A stretch of 64,000 nt of DNA from Yersinia ruckeri ATCC 29473 (GCF_000754815.1 NZ_KN150747.1:1643908-1707907), one strand, 5' to 3'; numbered from the stretch's first letter, positions 41,664 to 51,327 are shown. The notes: generated by a model not told the origin, from the letters alone. Translations and numbers: made by a program.

Positions 41664-42040
41664 ATTGTGGCCCTCTATGTGTTCTCTCAGCATAGTGTGC
41701 TGAATGGATAGCCCACTAGTCAATATATTGATAATAATTAACTATTTTAATTAATTATCTTGGATAAGATCGTTATCTGGCGGATATCCAAGATGAATGG
41801 CTTAAACTTGGGTTTTGTATTTTACGCTAAAAAAACAGATTAATTAGATTAAAAAACTTTTTTGTTATCATAATGTTTGCATATTGACCATATTCATGCT
41901 GATCGAGCCGATTTGTTGTGAGTACTCAATATCCCTACACCGCTTCCAGTCACAGCCTAATCATCTTCATATTACTGAGTCAGGCAACATCAAGGTAATA
42001 CATGAGTGTATTACCCACGCTGTTCCAGCTTACGAGCGCT
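41664..42040. other. tesB upstream gap with a hairpin; no ybaY
   Basis: Gene-free region where E. coli has ybaY; I find no coding frame resembling it. It holds an inverted repeat with ten-base arms, ATCTTGGATA at 41757-41766 and its complement at 41785-41794. The rest is AT-rich and probably holds the tesB promoter. Confidence 0.5.
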
Positions 42041-42355
42041 TTACCAGCGCCAAGCAAATTGTTTTAGATCGATATGACCATCTGCTGCAAAGAGTACCCC
42101 TTCAGCCTGCAACGCAGTTTGTTGCCTCACATAGTCTTCGCCTGTTAATGATATTTCACCATGACGATTGACCACCCGATGCCATGGCAGAGCCGAGCCT
42201 TCAGGTAAACGTCTCAATACCCCACCGACCTGACGAGCAGCGCGTGGTGAGCCACACAGCTGAGCAATGTTGCCATAGGTTGTCACTTGTCCGTAAGGAA
42301 TAGCGGAGACAACTTGGAACACCCGCTGGCGAAAGCTATCGTTATCCTGTGCCAT
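42041..42355 (-). CDS. atl: Alkyltransferase-like protein Atl
   Basis: Alkyltransferase-like protein (ybaZ), 104 residues, related to O6-alkylguanine transferases. The methyl-acceptor Cys of PCHRV is replaced by Trp (PWHRV, Trp58), so it cannot repair DNA directly. By family knowledge it binds O6-alkylguanine and hands it to nucleotide excision repair. The DNA-binding helix GNIAQLCGSPRAARQVGGVLR is intact. Small single-gene unit upstream of ffs as in E. coli. Confidence 0.94.
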   Translation of the reverse strand: MAQDNDSFRQRVFQVVSAIPYGQVTTYGNIAQLCGSPRAARQVGGVLRRLPEGSALPWHRVVNRHGEISLTGEDYVRQQTALQAEGVLFAADGHIDLKQFAWRW

Positions 42356-42554
42356 TATTGGTTATTCCCCGTGGAGTGGTCGATGATGCTGAGAATATCC
42401 ATCATGCAATAGGGATAATGAAGTGCAAAATACATTTCTGATGTAAGTTATGGATGGATTGGGTAAGAAATCACCAGTTGGTATTGAGTGTCTTGCTATT
42501 TAACGGGGCATGGTCAATAATGCCCACCGCTTCAGAGTATCAGAAGCCGTCAAT

Positions 42555-42668
42555 GGAGGCTCTGTTGGTTCTCCCGCAACACTAACTTGTGAACTCGGTC
42601 AGATCCGGAAGGAAGCAGCCGTAGCAGGCGAGGTGTGTGCCGGGATGTAGCTGGCAGGGCCTCCACCA
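42555..42668 (+). ncRNA. ffs: 4.5S RNA (signal recognition particle RNA)
   Basis: A 114-base stretch aligning from memory with E. coli 4.5S RNA along its whole length. The conserved apical Ffh-binding region (GGTCAGATCCGGAAGGAAGC, with GCCGGGATGTAGCTGGCAGG on the 3' side) is intact. The ends GGAGGCTCTG and CAGGGCCTCC pair to close the rod. The C-to-A and matching changes in the outer stem against E. coli keep pairing. It binds Ffh to form the signal recognition particle for membrane protein targeting. Confidence 0.97.
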
Positions 42669-43163
42669 ATTTCAGCCTCATGATATTCTTCCTAACATTA
42701 TACCCATCATCAATTTTTTGATATTGCTGCTGTCTTAGATGCGATTCGGTCAAAAAAGTCATGAATACAACATATTGTCGATAATAAGCCCGTTGTTAAC
42801 CCGAATGATGAGTTTATAAAATAAGCAGCTTACAAAGTCCCGAACGCTATCATCTGGTAAATATTTTAGAATATTCCGGCTAAAATTTTATTTTCCGTCA
42901 ATGACTCATTAGGTTTGAGTGTGTTTAGGCTAACCGTGATTATTTTTTAACTGCGGGTATTTTAAGGACGATAAGATGATAACTGTAGCGATAAATAAAT
43001 ACCCGCATACAGAAAATATCTGTCAGTTTGCGTGAGGCAAACAGCCATGCTGGTTGGCGTGAAAATGGTCTGTGTGTCGATAAAACCAAGTAAACCATTA
43101 CCACCATTGAGGCCGATATGTTTACCGGCTCAACGTTGTTCGTCTTAACCAGCGTTAAGCGAG
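42669..43163. other. Gene-free gap between ffs and ymoA
   Basis: 495 bases without a convincing coding frame. It contains an inverted repeat with 11-base arms, TGCGGGTATTT at 42952-42962 and AAATACCCGCA at 42997-43007, enclosing 34 bases. No mobile element ends were recognised. Confidence 0.5.
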
Positions 43164-43367
43164 TTACTTCACATGTTGCCAGACAGTTGCAGGAATTTTA
43201 TCGTATAACTTATTCATGGTAAGTTCAGCTAGACGATGATCCGCAGCAGAATAGAATAATTCTAGTTCATCATCAGATAGCTCATACTTATTTTTTTCAA
43301 TAACACGCTCTAGTGTGTCAATTGTTGTGCATTTTCTTAAACGCATTAGGTAGTCAGTTTTGGTCAT
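43164..43367 (-). CDS. ymoA: Hha-family modulator YmoA
   Basis: Small H-NS-associated modulator, 67 residues, characteristic of Yersinia ([38 protein letters not shown]). It binds H-NS and represses virulence genes such as the type III secretion activator at low temperature; Lon and Clp proteases degrade it at 37 degrees in Yersinia, and those genes are in this window. The first Met of MTKTDY at 43367 is the family start. It is second in a ymoB-ymoA operon, 51 bases after ymoB. Confidence 0.96.
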   Translation of the reverse strand: MTKTDYLMRLRKCTTIDTLERVIEKNKYELSDDELELFYSAADHRLAELTMNKLYDKIPATVWQHVK

Positions 43368-43418
43368 AATAAATTTTCTTCTCAATATATAAATAAAGAA
43401 ACATAGGGTAACGACCCT

Positions 43419-43787
43419 TTAATTTTTCATCAGGGCACATAGGTATTCCCCTGAAAATAGTCTGAATAATCGGTCTTTTGTTTTCTGCCAGCGGCGTAAA
43501 TCAGGATCATTGATTCCGTAACTGCTGAACAAGGTATATGTATCGTCTAGATATTCCTCCACCAACTCGCAGAGATCGATTTCGTCTGCGTATTTTATTT
43601 TAAAACTCATCACAAATGAAGCTATGTGTTCGATTAAATCATTCAGTTGGAGATTTACCGCGGAGGTTGGATCATTAACCCAGCCGTGGTGGCTATCGCC
43701 CAATGTGGCGATACCTTCATCATACAAATTCTCACATAAGAATTTCAACTGAGCAATATCATGTCGCTTAGGTGAGTACTCATCCAT
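43419..43787 (-). CDS. ymoB: YmoB (TomB-family partner of YmoA)
   Basis: TomB/YbaJ family protein, 122 residues, rich in acidic residues (MDEYSPKRHDIAQLKFLCENLYDEGIA). In E. coli TomB lowers Hha toxicity by oxidising its single conserved cysteine. Hha-TomB has been described as toxin-antitoxin-like. The start at 43787 has GGAGGGGATG just upstream, which settles it against the longer open frame to 43826. It precedes ymoA in an operon, as tomB precedes hha. Confidence 0.93.
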   Translation of the reverse strand: MDEYSPKRHDIAQLKFLCENLYDEGIATLGDSHHGWVNDPTSAVNLQLNDLIEHIASFVMSFKIKYADEIDLCELVEEYLDDTYTLFSSYGINDPDLRRWQKTKDRLFRLFSGEYLCALMKN

Positions 43788-43946
43788 ATCATCCCCTCCG
43801 TTAAGTCTTAATCGGTGTGATAACACATAGTGAGTAGACTGATAATCATTATACGAGCAGTAAAAACAGCTAGGAACTAAATAAGTTTACCGTATAACAA
43901 ATATAAATCATTTTTCTGGTCGCTGCTCTATCTTTATTACTCAACC

Positions 43947-44300
43947 TTACAATTTATCGGCAGTCGACGGCTTGTCGTAATCAATTATATCAAAGATTAT
44001 TTTTTCAGGATGTACAATAAATGTTACAGTGTTGGTAATGAAATCTTCAGTATTGATATCTATACCGACATTAAAGATAGACCATTTATAACGATAAGTC
44101 ATTGAATAACCATTAATCTGAATGTTCTTAATCACAAGGGTTTCTAATGAACCGGTCATGTAATGTGCATTATCAGAATAATACATTAGCTCAGAGGTTA
44201 GGTTTTCTTCAATCGTGCTAAAATTATCTTTTATTACTTCTTATGGCTGAGAAAGTGGGGCGCTGCAATCAGATAAGTTCCCTAAAATCTCTTTGTTCAT
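43947..44300 (-). pseudogene. Small gene of unknown function interrupted by an in-frame stop
   Basis: From an ATG at 44300 (MNKEILGNLSDCSAPLSQP) the frame meets a TAA at 44241-44243 (codon 20), then stays open to a stop at 43947. Read through, it would encode about 117 residues. The remainder has a possible restart at 44186 (79 residues, MYYSDNAHYMTGSLETLVIK) without a clear ribosome binding site, while the 44300 start has GGATG upstream. The protein is charged and has no motif that I recognise; the immunity-protein-like look (alternating beta strands, acidic) is only an impression. It is AT-rich compared with the backbone. Either a recent pseudogene or a sequencing error. Confidence 0.6.
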
Positions 44301-45115
44301 TAATCATCCATTTCTGTTTTGGTGCGTTTGTTTATTGTGTCAATCGGTCCTAACCGGTGTTCAGAACGCTCGGGGTGGATATTATCCACATGATTTAAAT
44401 GGTTTTTAAGTGATGATAAAGGCTTAAATTCCTGCTGAGATTTATTTTCTTAATTCACTTATTTATTTAGTGATTAAATCTTAGTCCTGTTTTATCACCC
44501 TGCATTTTAGTTACACAATACCTGCTTGTGCCATGTTCTCGTCTTTTCCTGGCATCAAAGAGGGGGGCTTAATATTGGCCTGATTGTGTAGAGGAAGGCC
44601 CTTGGCTTAGGTTTATGTTGTTCAAAACTGATAAGTAGAGACGATAAGTATTTCTTAATAGTATCAAAGGTTATCGGGTTATCAATACATCATGGTTAGT
44701 AAAGATAATTTAATTTACTGTTACGAATTATTTTAAATTTATTTAAAGACCATTAAACCTACGAATTATTTTACCCTGATCTCATCCACTTCATCGGGTT
44801 ACTTTTTTTTGGGATTGTCTCTGTTTACGATAAGAGTGGAGAAATGGATTGCAGGTTTGGTGAGCGCGACGCTATCCGAGTGGTTCAGTCATAAAGTACG
44901 CTTAAAAGAAGATACCAGTTTACCGGCTTCTATCCTGGTTAATCAGGCGATGTTCCTTGCTTTAGTGGTGATGAATCGGGTTGTAGATACTCTTTAGCTG
45001 TATGAAATAGCGTTTCCCCCTGTCAATGCTACAGGGGGAGGTTTTACACTTGTGGGGGAGTTTCAACGTAACGGGGTTGCTTATTAACAGATGTCTGGCA
45101 AAGGAAATATAGTGA
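44301..45115. other. AT-rich gene-poor stretch
   Basis: About 815 bases with no supported gene. A 14-base direct repeat (TACGAATTATTTTA) occurs at 44722-44735 and 44760-44773. A plus-strand frame, open before 44809 and ending at 44997 (ending VNQAMFLALVVMNRVVDTL), lacks a good start and may be the tail of a decayed gene. A hairpin lies at 45015-45039. The base composition and lack of genes suggest remnants of transferred DNA. Confidence 0.5.
45015..45039. terminator. Hairpin beyond ykgO
   Basis: Perfect nine-pair stem TCCCCCTGT / ACAGGGGGA with a seven-base loop, about 80 bases past the ykgO stop. There is no T run on the minus strand; a short one (GGTTTT) on the plus strand. Confidence 0.45.
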
Positions 45116-45259
45116 TTAACGTTTTTTCCGCGTACCTCCCTGAACGGCTTTAAAGCGCGGATTAGTTTTACAAATAACAAAAATCCTACCGTGTCGGCGA
45201 ACTATTTTGCAGTCAGGATGGCGTTTTTTCGCCGAACGTAATGAACTTAAAACTTGCAT
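45116..45259 (-). CDS. ykgO: Ribosomal protein L36 paralogue, zinc-independent type (YkgO)
   Basis: Type B bL36, 47 residues ([38 protein letters not shown]). The CxxC...C...H zinc ribbon of standard RpmJ is incomplete: only Cys17 and Cys30 remain. It replaces the zinc-binding form on ribosomes when zinc is scarce, freeing zinc. It lies 19 bases after ykgM in a two-gene operon under the Zur-like box upstream of ykgM. Confidence 0.93.
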   Translation of the reverse strand: MQVLSSLRSAKKRHPDCKIVRRHGRIFVICKTNPRFKAVQGGTRKKR

Positions 45260-45278
45260 GGTATCTTCTCGCGTTAAT

Positions 45279-45533
45279 TTAATTCTTATTGAAGAAACGG
45301 CCAAAACGTTGCTGGAAGCGCGCAGTGCTACCTTCTTTGGAGAATTCTTTCTGTTTCCCGGTGTAATAAGGATGGGAAGCAGAAGAGACGTCCAGCGTTA
45401 CGTAGGGATATGTTTTACCTTCTATATTAATTGTCCGCTCAGTCGTGATGGTCGAACCCACAGTGAAGTAGGTGTCGGCGCTGGTATCATGGAATACCAC
45501 GGTACGATAGGTTGGGTGAATGTTTGATTTCAT
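45279..45533 (-). CDS. ykgM: Ribosomal protein L31 type B, zinc-independent (YkgM)
   Basis: Type B bL31, 84 residues, also called rpmE2. It has no cysteine at all, unlike zinc-binding Rpm[23 protein letters not shown] and the C-terminal [10 protein letters not shown] are typical. The start [10 protein letters not shown] at 45533 matches E. coli; another ATG stands at 45542. Its promoter carries a Zur-type palindrome immediately upstream, so zinc starvation should induce it. Confidence 0.94.
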   Translation of the reverse strand: MKSNIHPTYRTVVFHDTSADTYFTVGSTITTERTINIEGKTYPYVTLDVSSASHPYYTGKQKEFSKEGSTARFQQRFGRFFNKN

Positions 45534-45549
45534 GGTTACCATACTGTTA

Positions 45550-45564
45550 TGTTATAATATAACA
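45550..45564 (-). promoter_or_regulatory. Zur box upstream of ykgM
   Basis: TGTTATA-A-TATAACA: perfect seven-base arms around one central base, the core of the enterobacterial Zur operator. It begins 8 bases upstream of the first possible start codon. Confidence 0.85.
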
Positions 45565-45662
45565 ATAATTATGCACTGAGAAATAATGGGTATCAAGTGC
45601 TAAATCGCGGTAGAAGAAAAATAACAGGGAGTAGAGCGCTCAGCGCTGGATGTGGGGCATAA

Positions 45663-45686
45663 AAAAAGCCGCGAGTGCGGCTTTTT
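45663..45686. terminator. Terminator after acrB
   Basis: Stem AAAAAGCCGC / GCGGCTTTTT with a GAGT loop, A and T runs on both sides, 26 bases after the acrB stop. It also insulates acrB from the ykgM promoter. Confidence 0.92.
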
Positions 45687-45711
45687 AAGAAGGTGAGTAC
45701 AGCGTCAGGAA

Positions 45712-48700
45712 TTATTTTGCCTGATGATCAACCGGATGAGCATGTTCAATGTCTTCGCTCTTCTTGCTAAAACGGCGGCGAACCACCACGAAGAACACTG
45801 GTACAAAGAAGATAGCCAATACGGTTGCGGTAACCATCCCACCCATTACGCCAGTACCTACGGCGTTTTGTGCGCCTGAACCGGCACCGCTACTGATGAC
45901 CAGTGGCATTACCCCAAGGATAAACGCCAGTGAGGTCATCAGAATTGGGCGTAGACGCATACGGACGGCTTCCAACGTTGATTCCACCAGCCCTTTGCCT
46001 TCTTTTTCCATCAAGTCCTTGGCGAACTCAACAATCAAGATGGCGTTTTTGGCCGATAGCCCAATGGTGGTTAATAGACCCACCTGGAAGTAAACGTCAT
46101 TGTTTAAACCGCGTAGAGATGCTGCGAGTAATGCACCAACGACACCCAGTGGTACCACCAGCATTACGGAGAACGGAATTGACCAGCTCTCATACAATGC
46201 TGCCAGACACAGGAATACCACAATCAGAGAAATGGCATACAGCGCTGGAGCCTGATTACCAGACAGACGCTCCTGATAGGACATACCCGTCCAGTCATAG
46301 CCTATTCCGCTTGGTAATTTAGACGCCAACTCCTGCATCAGATCCATGGCTTCACCGGTACTTTTCCCCGGAGCCGCCTGACCCAGAATTTCCATTGATG
46401 GCAAACCGTTATAACGTTCCAGTCGCGGTGAGCCGTATTCCCATTTCGCCGTTGAGAAGGTCGCAAATGAAACCATTTGTCCTTCATTATTACGCACGTA
46501 CCACTTGTCGATATCACTCGGTAACATACGGAACGGCGCATCAGCCTGCACGTAAACTTTCTTCACCCGACCGCGGTCGATAAAGTCGTTTACATAGCTG
46601 CCGCCCATGGCGGAACCGAGAGTGGTATTGATATCGGAAATAGCAACACCCAGCGCTTGTGCTTTTTCCTGGTCAACTTCGACTTTGAACTGTGGTGTAT
46701 CTTCCAAACCGTTCGGACGCATCCCGACCAGCACATCAGAATGCTGAGCAGCCATACCCAATAGCTGGTTACGTGCCGCCGTCAGTTTTGCATGGCCAAG
46801 GTTAGCCTGGTCAATCAGTTGGAAGTCGAAGCCAGTTGCCGTACCCAACTCGACGATGGCTGGTAGGTTAAAGGCGAATACCAAACCGTCTTTGATTCTC
46901 GAGAAGGCTTGAGAAGCACGGCCAACAATTGCTGGCACTTTATTCTCTGCACCTTGGCGCTCATCCCAGTTTTTCAGGCTGATGAACGCCAAACCGGTAT
47001 TTTGGCCTTGACCACTGAAACCGAAGCCGTTAACGGTAAAGACTGAGTTAACAACGTCTTTTTCTTTATCCAGATAGTAATCCGTTACATGGTCTAGCAC
47101 TTTCTGGGTACGCTCTTGCGTGGCACCAGCCGGCAATTGAACCATGGTCAGGAATACACCCTGATCTTCTTCTGGCAAGAAGGAAGACGGCAGGCGCAGG
47201 AACAACAAGCCCATGCCGATAACAATTGCCAGATAAATCACCAGATAACGGCCGGTACTGCGCAAAATATTGCCTACGCTGTCGGTGTAATGATGGGTGC
47301 TCTTATCGAACATCCGATTAAACCAACCGAAGAAACCGGTTTTCGGGCCATGAGAGCCTTTAGCTATCGGCTTCAACATGGTGGCACACAGTGCTGGAGT
47401 CAGAATCAATGCCACCAGAACCGACAGCACCATGGCTGAAACGATGGTGATGGAGAACTGACGGTAAATAGCACCGGTAGAGCCGCCAAAGAAGGCCATC
47501 GGGATAAATACCGCAGAAAGTACCATCGCGATCCCCACCAAGGCACCCTGGATTTGTTCCATGGATTTCTTGGTGGCTTCTTTCGGCGGTAGCCCTTCCT
47601 CCTGCATCACTCGTTCAACGTTCTCGACCACCACGATGGCATCATCAACCAATAGCCCTATCGCCAACACCATCCCGAACATCGTTAGGGTGTTTATCGA
47701 ATAGCCAAATGCCGCCAGAATGGCGAAAGTCCCCAACAGCACCACGGGGACCGCGATAGTTGGAATCAGGGTCGCCCGGAAGTTTTGCAGGAATAGATAC
47801 ATCACCAGGAATACCAGAATGATCGCTTCAACCAGCGTTTTCACCACTTCGTGGATCGAAATCTTCACGAATGGTGTGGTGTCATACGGGTAAACCACTT
47901 TCAGACTGGCTGGGAAGAACGGTTGTAACTTGGCCAGCTCGGCTTTTACTGCTGCCGAGGTGTTCAGGGCGTTCGCCCCAGTGGCCAATTTGATACCGAT
48001 CCCGGCAGCGGGTTTGCCGTTAAAGCGGGCAATAACGTTATAACTTTCAGCGCCCAGTTGTACGGTAGCCACGTCTTTCAAACGAACCTGAGAACCATCG
48101 GTGTTCACTTTCAGCAGAATCTTGCTGAACTCTTCGGCCGAGGTCAAACGGGTTTGCGCAATAATAGACGAGTTAAGTTGCTGGCCCGGAACGGGCGGTG
48201 TCCCACCTAACTGGCCTGCGGCAACCTGATTGTTCTGCACTTTAATCGCAGTGATAACATCAACGGGTGTCAGTTTGAAGTTGTTCAGCTTGTGTGGATC
48301 CATCCAAATACGCATCGCGTACTGGGAACCGAACAGTTGAACGTCGCCCACCCCAGAAGTTCGACTAATAGGATCCTTAATGTTGGAACCTACGTAGTCA
48401 GCGATATCTTCCTGCTTCATGGTGCCATCGTCGGAAATAAAGCCGGCAACCATCAAGAAGCTGCTACTGGACTTCTGAACGCTAACACCTTGTTGTTGCA
48501 CTTCTTGCGGTAACAGCGGCATGGCCAGTTGCAGTTTATTCTGCACTTGAACTTGCGCGATATCCGGATCGATACCTGAGTTGAATGTCAGGGTGAGCTG
48601 TACACTACCCGACGAGTCACTGCTCGAAGACATATACATCAGGCCATCGATGCCGTTCATGTTCTGTTCGATAACCTGAGTTACCGTGTTCTGAACTGTC

Positions 48701-48864
48701 GTGGCATCTGCGCCTGGATAGTTAGCAGAAATAGAAATTGCCGGTGGTGCAATAGTCGGATATTGCGCTACTGGCAGCTTCATGATCGCTAGTCCGCCCG
48801 CCAACATGATAATGATGGCGATAACCCATGCGAATATTGGGCGCTCTATAAAGTACTTAGCCAT
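45712..48864 (-). CDS. acrB: RND multidrug efflux pump AcrB
   Basis: Inner-membrane proton/drug antiporter of the HAE1 RND family, 1050 residues. It has 12 helices and two large periplasmic loops; the proton-relay Asp pair is seen in [18 protein letters not shown]. The trimer joins AcrA and TolC to export drugs, dyes and bile salts. It lies 16 bases after acrA in an operon. It is intact, and nothing suggests the MexB-like or AcrD types. Confidence 0.97.
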   Translation of the reverse strand: MAKYFIERPIFAWVIAIIIMLAGGLAIMKLPVAQYPTIAPPAISISANYPGADATTVQNTVTQVIEQNMNGIDGLMYMSSSSDSSGSVQLTLTFNSGIDPDIAQVQVQNKLQLAMPLLPQEVQQQGVSVQKSSSSFLMVAGFISDDGTMKQEDIADYVGSNIKDPISRTSGVGDVQLFGSQYAMRIWMDPHKLNNFKLTPVDVITAIKVQNNQVAAGQLGGTPPVPGQQLNSSIIAQTRLTSAEEFSKILLKVNTDGSQVRLKDVATVQLGAESYNVIARFNGKPAAGIGIKLATGANALNTSAAVKAELAKLQPFFPASLKVVYPYDTTPFVKISIHEVVKTLVEAIILVFLVMYLFLQNFRATLIPTIAVPVVLLGTFAILAAFGYSINTLTMFGMVLAIGLLVDDAIVVVENVERVMQEEGLPPKEATKKSMEQIQGALVGIAMVLSAVFIPMAFFGGSTGAIYRQFSITIVSAMVLSVLVALILTPALCATMLKPIAKGSHGPKTGFFGWFNRMFDKSTHHYTDSVGNILRSTGRYLVIYLAIVIGMGLLFLRLPSSFLPEEDQGVFLTMVQLPAGATQERTQKVLDHVTDYYLDKEKDVVNSVFTVNGFGFSGQGQNTGLAFISLKNWDERQGAENKVPAIVGRASQAFSRIKDGLVFAFNLPAIVELGTATGFDFQLIDQANLGHAKLTAARNQLLGMAAQHSDVLVGMRPNGLEDTPQFKVEVDQEKAQALGVAISDINTTLGSAMGGSYVNDFIDRGRVKKVYVQADAPFRMLPSDIDKWYVRNNEGQMVSFATFSTAKWEYGSPRLERYNGLPSMEILGQAAPGKSTGEAMDLMQELASKLPSGIGYDWTGMSYQERLSGNQAPALYAISLIVVFLCLAALYESWSIPFSVMLVVPLGVVGALLAASLRGLNNDVYFQVGLLTTIGLSAKNAILIVEFAKDLMEKEGKGLVESTLEAVRMRLRPILMTSLAFILGVMPLVISSGAGSGAQNAVGTGVMGGMVTATVLAIFFVPVFFVVVRRRFSKKSEDIEHAHPVDHQAK

Positions 48865-48880
48865 GAATTACCGGCTCCTT

Positions 48881-50059
48881 TTAAGACTTCTTCGCTTGTT
48901 CAGCTGGTGCAGCATCAGAAACTTCCTGCGCTTTCACCTGCACGCCCGGTCTGATTTTTTGTAAACCGGTTACAATGACGCGATCGCCCGGTTTCAGACC
49001 GTCGGTAATCAGCCACTTATCGCCAATTGCCTGAGCCGCCGTTACCGTACGTAACTCTACTTTGTCACCTTCACCGACAACCAGCGCCGTTGCTTCACCG
49101 CGTGGATTACGGGTAATACCTTGTTGAGGAACCAACAGAGCATCGTCTCTCACGCCTTCATCCAGACGGGCGCGTACAAACATTCCCGGCAACAATGTTT
49201 CATTCGGGTTAGGGAAAATGGCACGGATAGTAATGGAACCGGTGGTTTCATCTACCGTCACACCAGAGAACTCCAGCGTACCGGTTTCGCTATATTCAGT
49301 ACCGTTTTCCAGTAACAGGCGCACTTTTGCTTTGCCGTTTTCTTGTTTCATGGCTCCACTGGCCAGTTCTTGTTTCAGGCGCAGGAACTCATCACTGGAT
49401 TGCGTCACGTCCACATACATTGGATCGAGTTGCTGAACAGTGGTTAATGCCGTGGCCTGACCACTACTGACTAATGCGCCTTCAGTCACACTCGACTTGC
49501 CAGTGCGGCCGGTAATAGGGGAGGTCACTTTGGTATAAGCCAGATTGATACGCGCACTTTCCAGTGCCGCTTTGGCTGACTGAACCGCAGCATTGGCCTG
49601 CATAAAATCAGAGTTCGCTTTATCGTATTCTTGTTTGCTGATGTAATTGGTGCCCAGCAGCGGTTTATAACGGTTAACGGTCAAACGTGCGATTTCGGCA
49701 CTGGCCTGTGCTTTGGCCAAATCGCCTTTTGCACTGTCATAAGCGGCCTGATAGGTCGCAGGATCAATTTGATACAGAGAAGTCCCAGCGGTGACGTCAC
49801 TGCCTTCCACATAATTTCGTTTTAGGATAATTCCGCTCACTTGGGGACGAACCTCAGCGACGCGGAATGCGGACGTGCGACCAGGAAGCTCAGTAGTAAT
49901 ATTGAGAGGTTGAGCTTTCAATGTCACGATACCCACTTCAGGCGCTTGTTGTGCATGCGCGCCTTGCGGAGCGTCTTTATCATTACATCCTATAAGTACC
50001 AAGCTGCCTGAAAGTACCAGAATTGCAGCCAGAGGCATTACCCCTCTGTTTTTGCTCAT
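48881..50059 (-). CDS. acrA: RND efflux periplasmic adaptor AcrA
   Basis: Membrane-fusion lipoprotein, 392 residues. The signal peptide ends in the lipobox LIGC (Cys25). Lipoyl/barrel-sandwich segments flank an alpha-helical hairpin (about 100-170), with the conserved INLAYTKVTSPITGRTGKSSVTEGALV following. It bridges AcrB and TolC. First gene of the acrAB operon, divergent from the repressor acrR. Confidence 0.97.
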   Translation of the reverse strand: MSKNRGVMPLAAILVLSGSLVLIGCNDKDAPQGAHAQQAPEVGIVTLKAQPLNITTELPGRTSAFRVAEVRPQVSGIILKRNYVEGSDVTAGTSLYQIDPATYQAAYDSAKGDLAKAQASAEIARLTVNRYKPLLGTNYISKQEYDKANSDFMQANAAVQSAKAALESARINLAYTKVTSPITGRTGKSSVTEGALVSSGQATALTTVQQLDPMYVDVTQSSDEFLRLKQELASGAMKQENGKAKVRLLLENGTEYSETGTLEFSGVTVDETTGSITIRAIFPNPNETLLPGMFVRARLDEGVRDDALLVPQQGITRNPRGEATALVVGEGDKVELRTVTAAQAIGDKWLITDGLKPGDRVIVTGLQKIRPGVQVKAQEVSDAAPAEQAKKS

Positions 50060-50149
50060 AGATAAACCTCAAGTGTCCGAATTTTAATTTACCAATGGAT
50101 CACAAGCCCTAAAATCCATTGCTGCGAAAATGATATGTGCGTGCTATGG

Positions 50150-50173
50150 TACATACATTCGCAAATGTATGTA
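50150..50173. promoter_or_regulatory. AcrR operator in the acrA-acrR region
   Basis: Perfect inverted repeat TACATACATT-N4-AATGTATGTA, the same arms as the known E. coli AcrR operator, between acrA and acrR and 27 bases before the acrR start. It should mediate repression of acrAB and autorepression. Confidence 0.93.
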
Positions 50174-50200
50174 AATCACAACCCCCGAAAAAATAACGTC

Positions 50201-50851
50201 ATGGCACGAAAAACCAAACAACAGGCCCTTGAGACCCGACAGCAAATTCTTGATGCTGCCGTAAAAGAATTCTCTGAACATGGCGTTTCAGGGACATCGC
50301 TCGCGGATATTGCTGATTCTGCGGGCGTGACTCGTGGTGCTATTTATTGGCATTTCAAAAACAAAGTTGATCTGTTTAATGAAATCTGGGCATTAGCGGA
50401 ATTTAACATTGATCAACTTGGAATAGAGTATCAGGCAAAATTTCCTGATAATCCACTGCGGATTCTGCGTGAAATACTTATTTATATACTGATCGCTACT
50501 CAGGACGACGATCGCCGTCGAGCATTGATGGAAATTGTTTTCCACAAATGTGAGTTCGTGGGAGAAATGACCTCGGTTCATAACGCCAGAAAAGTCCTCT
50601 ATCTCGCAAGTTATGAGCGAATTGAAACCGTTTTGCAAGACTGTATTGCGGCTCAACAGCTCCCGCCCGATCTGAATACTCGCCGGACCGCTATTATTAT
50701 GCGTGCTTATATCACCGGCCTGATGGAAAATTGGTTATTTACGCCAGAATCCTTTGATCTAAAACAAGAGGCAACCATATTGATTGATGCTTTTCTTGAA
50801 ATGATCGCGCAATGCCTCACCCTACGAGGTGAGGGGATACAACCTAAATAA
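50201..50851 (+). CDS. acrR: TetR-family repressor AcrR
   Basis: TetR-type repressor of acrAB, 216 residues. It has an N-terminal helix-turn-helix ([35 protein letters not shown]) and a C-terminal drug-binding dimer domain. [14 protein letters not shown] at 50201 matches E. coli AcrR; in-frame codons upstream would run through the operator, so the short start is preferred. Intact, with no truncation of the kind seen in resistant clinical strains. Confidence 0.95.
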   Translation: MARKTKQQALETRQQILDAAVKEFSEHGVSGTSLADIADSAGVTRGAIYWHFKNKVDLFNEIWALAEFNIDQLGIEYQAKFPDNPLRILREILIYILIATQDDDRRRALMEIVFHKCEFVGEMTSVHNARKVLYLASYERIETVLQDCIAAQQLPPDLNTRRTAIIMRAYITGLMENWLFTPESFDLKQEATILIDAFLEMIAQCLTLRGEGIQPK

Positions 50852-50869
50852 GATTAACTGGAGTTTAAT

Positions 50870-51223
50870 ATGGGTTCTCTGGTGGTTATTGCTAATGGTG
50901 CGGCTTACGGTCAAGAGTCATTATTTAACGCATTGCGTTTGTCCATCGCATTAAAAGAGCAGCAGGACGATCTGGACTTGCGTCTATTTTTGATGTCGGA
51001 TGCTGTCATGGCAGGAATTGCCGGGCAAAAACCGCATGAGGGATATAATATTCAGCAAATGTTGGAAATCCTTATTGCCCAGCAGGTACCGGTTAAATTG
51101 TGTAAAACCTGTGCCGACGCTAGAGGAATAACCGCGTTACCATTGGTTGACGGGGTTAAAATAGGTACGTTGGTAGAGTTGAGTCAATGGACGTTGGCGG
51201 CAGACAAGACGCTGACTTTTTAG
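50870..51223 (+). CDS. DsrE/YchN-family protein
   Basis: DsrE/DsrF-like (YchN) fold protein, 117 residues (MGSLVVIANGAAYGQESLFNALRLSIALKEQ). Family members act in sulfur relay or are uncharacterised. Two cysteines lie in KLCKTCADARG, where DsrE-type proteins carry their active cysteine, so thiol chemistry is possible but unproven. It lies 18 bases after acrR with TGGAG before the start, so it may be cotranscribed with acrR. E. coli lacks a gene here. Confidence 0.8.
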   Translation: MGSLVVIANGAAYGQESLFNALRLSIALKEQQDDLDLRLFLMSDAVMAGIAGQKPHEGYNIQQMLEILIAQQVPVKLCKTCADARGITALPLVDGVKIGTLVELSQWTLAADKTLTF

Positions 51224-51327
51224 TTAGAATTGCCCAATATTTTCATGGAATGAAAAACTTTTCTTATCATCGGCTGTTGCCGAACGTGGTAGGATTTCTG
51301 TCATCTCCACTGATATGAAGTTGGATC

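Noticed and set aside
41884-42171. Plus-strand frame of 95 codons between tesB and atl
   Set aside because: Its second half is antisense to atl, which is clearly coding; the first half shows no conserved protein features and does not resemble ybaY.
42550-42762. Minus-strand frame of 70 codons over the 4.5S RNA
   Set aside because: The region is explained by the ffs RNA gene on the plus strand.
43164-43787. ymoB-ymoA as a new toxin-antitoxin system
   Set aside because: Hha/TomB-type pairs are already described, and the two proteins match that family; not novel.
44809-44997. Plus-strand frame of 62 codons with a TTG start and a hydrophobic tail
   Set aside because: No ribosome binding site (a T run precedes it), no recognised family, and the frame is open upstream without a start. 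Kept only as a possible gene remnant within the gap description.
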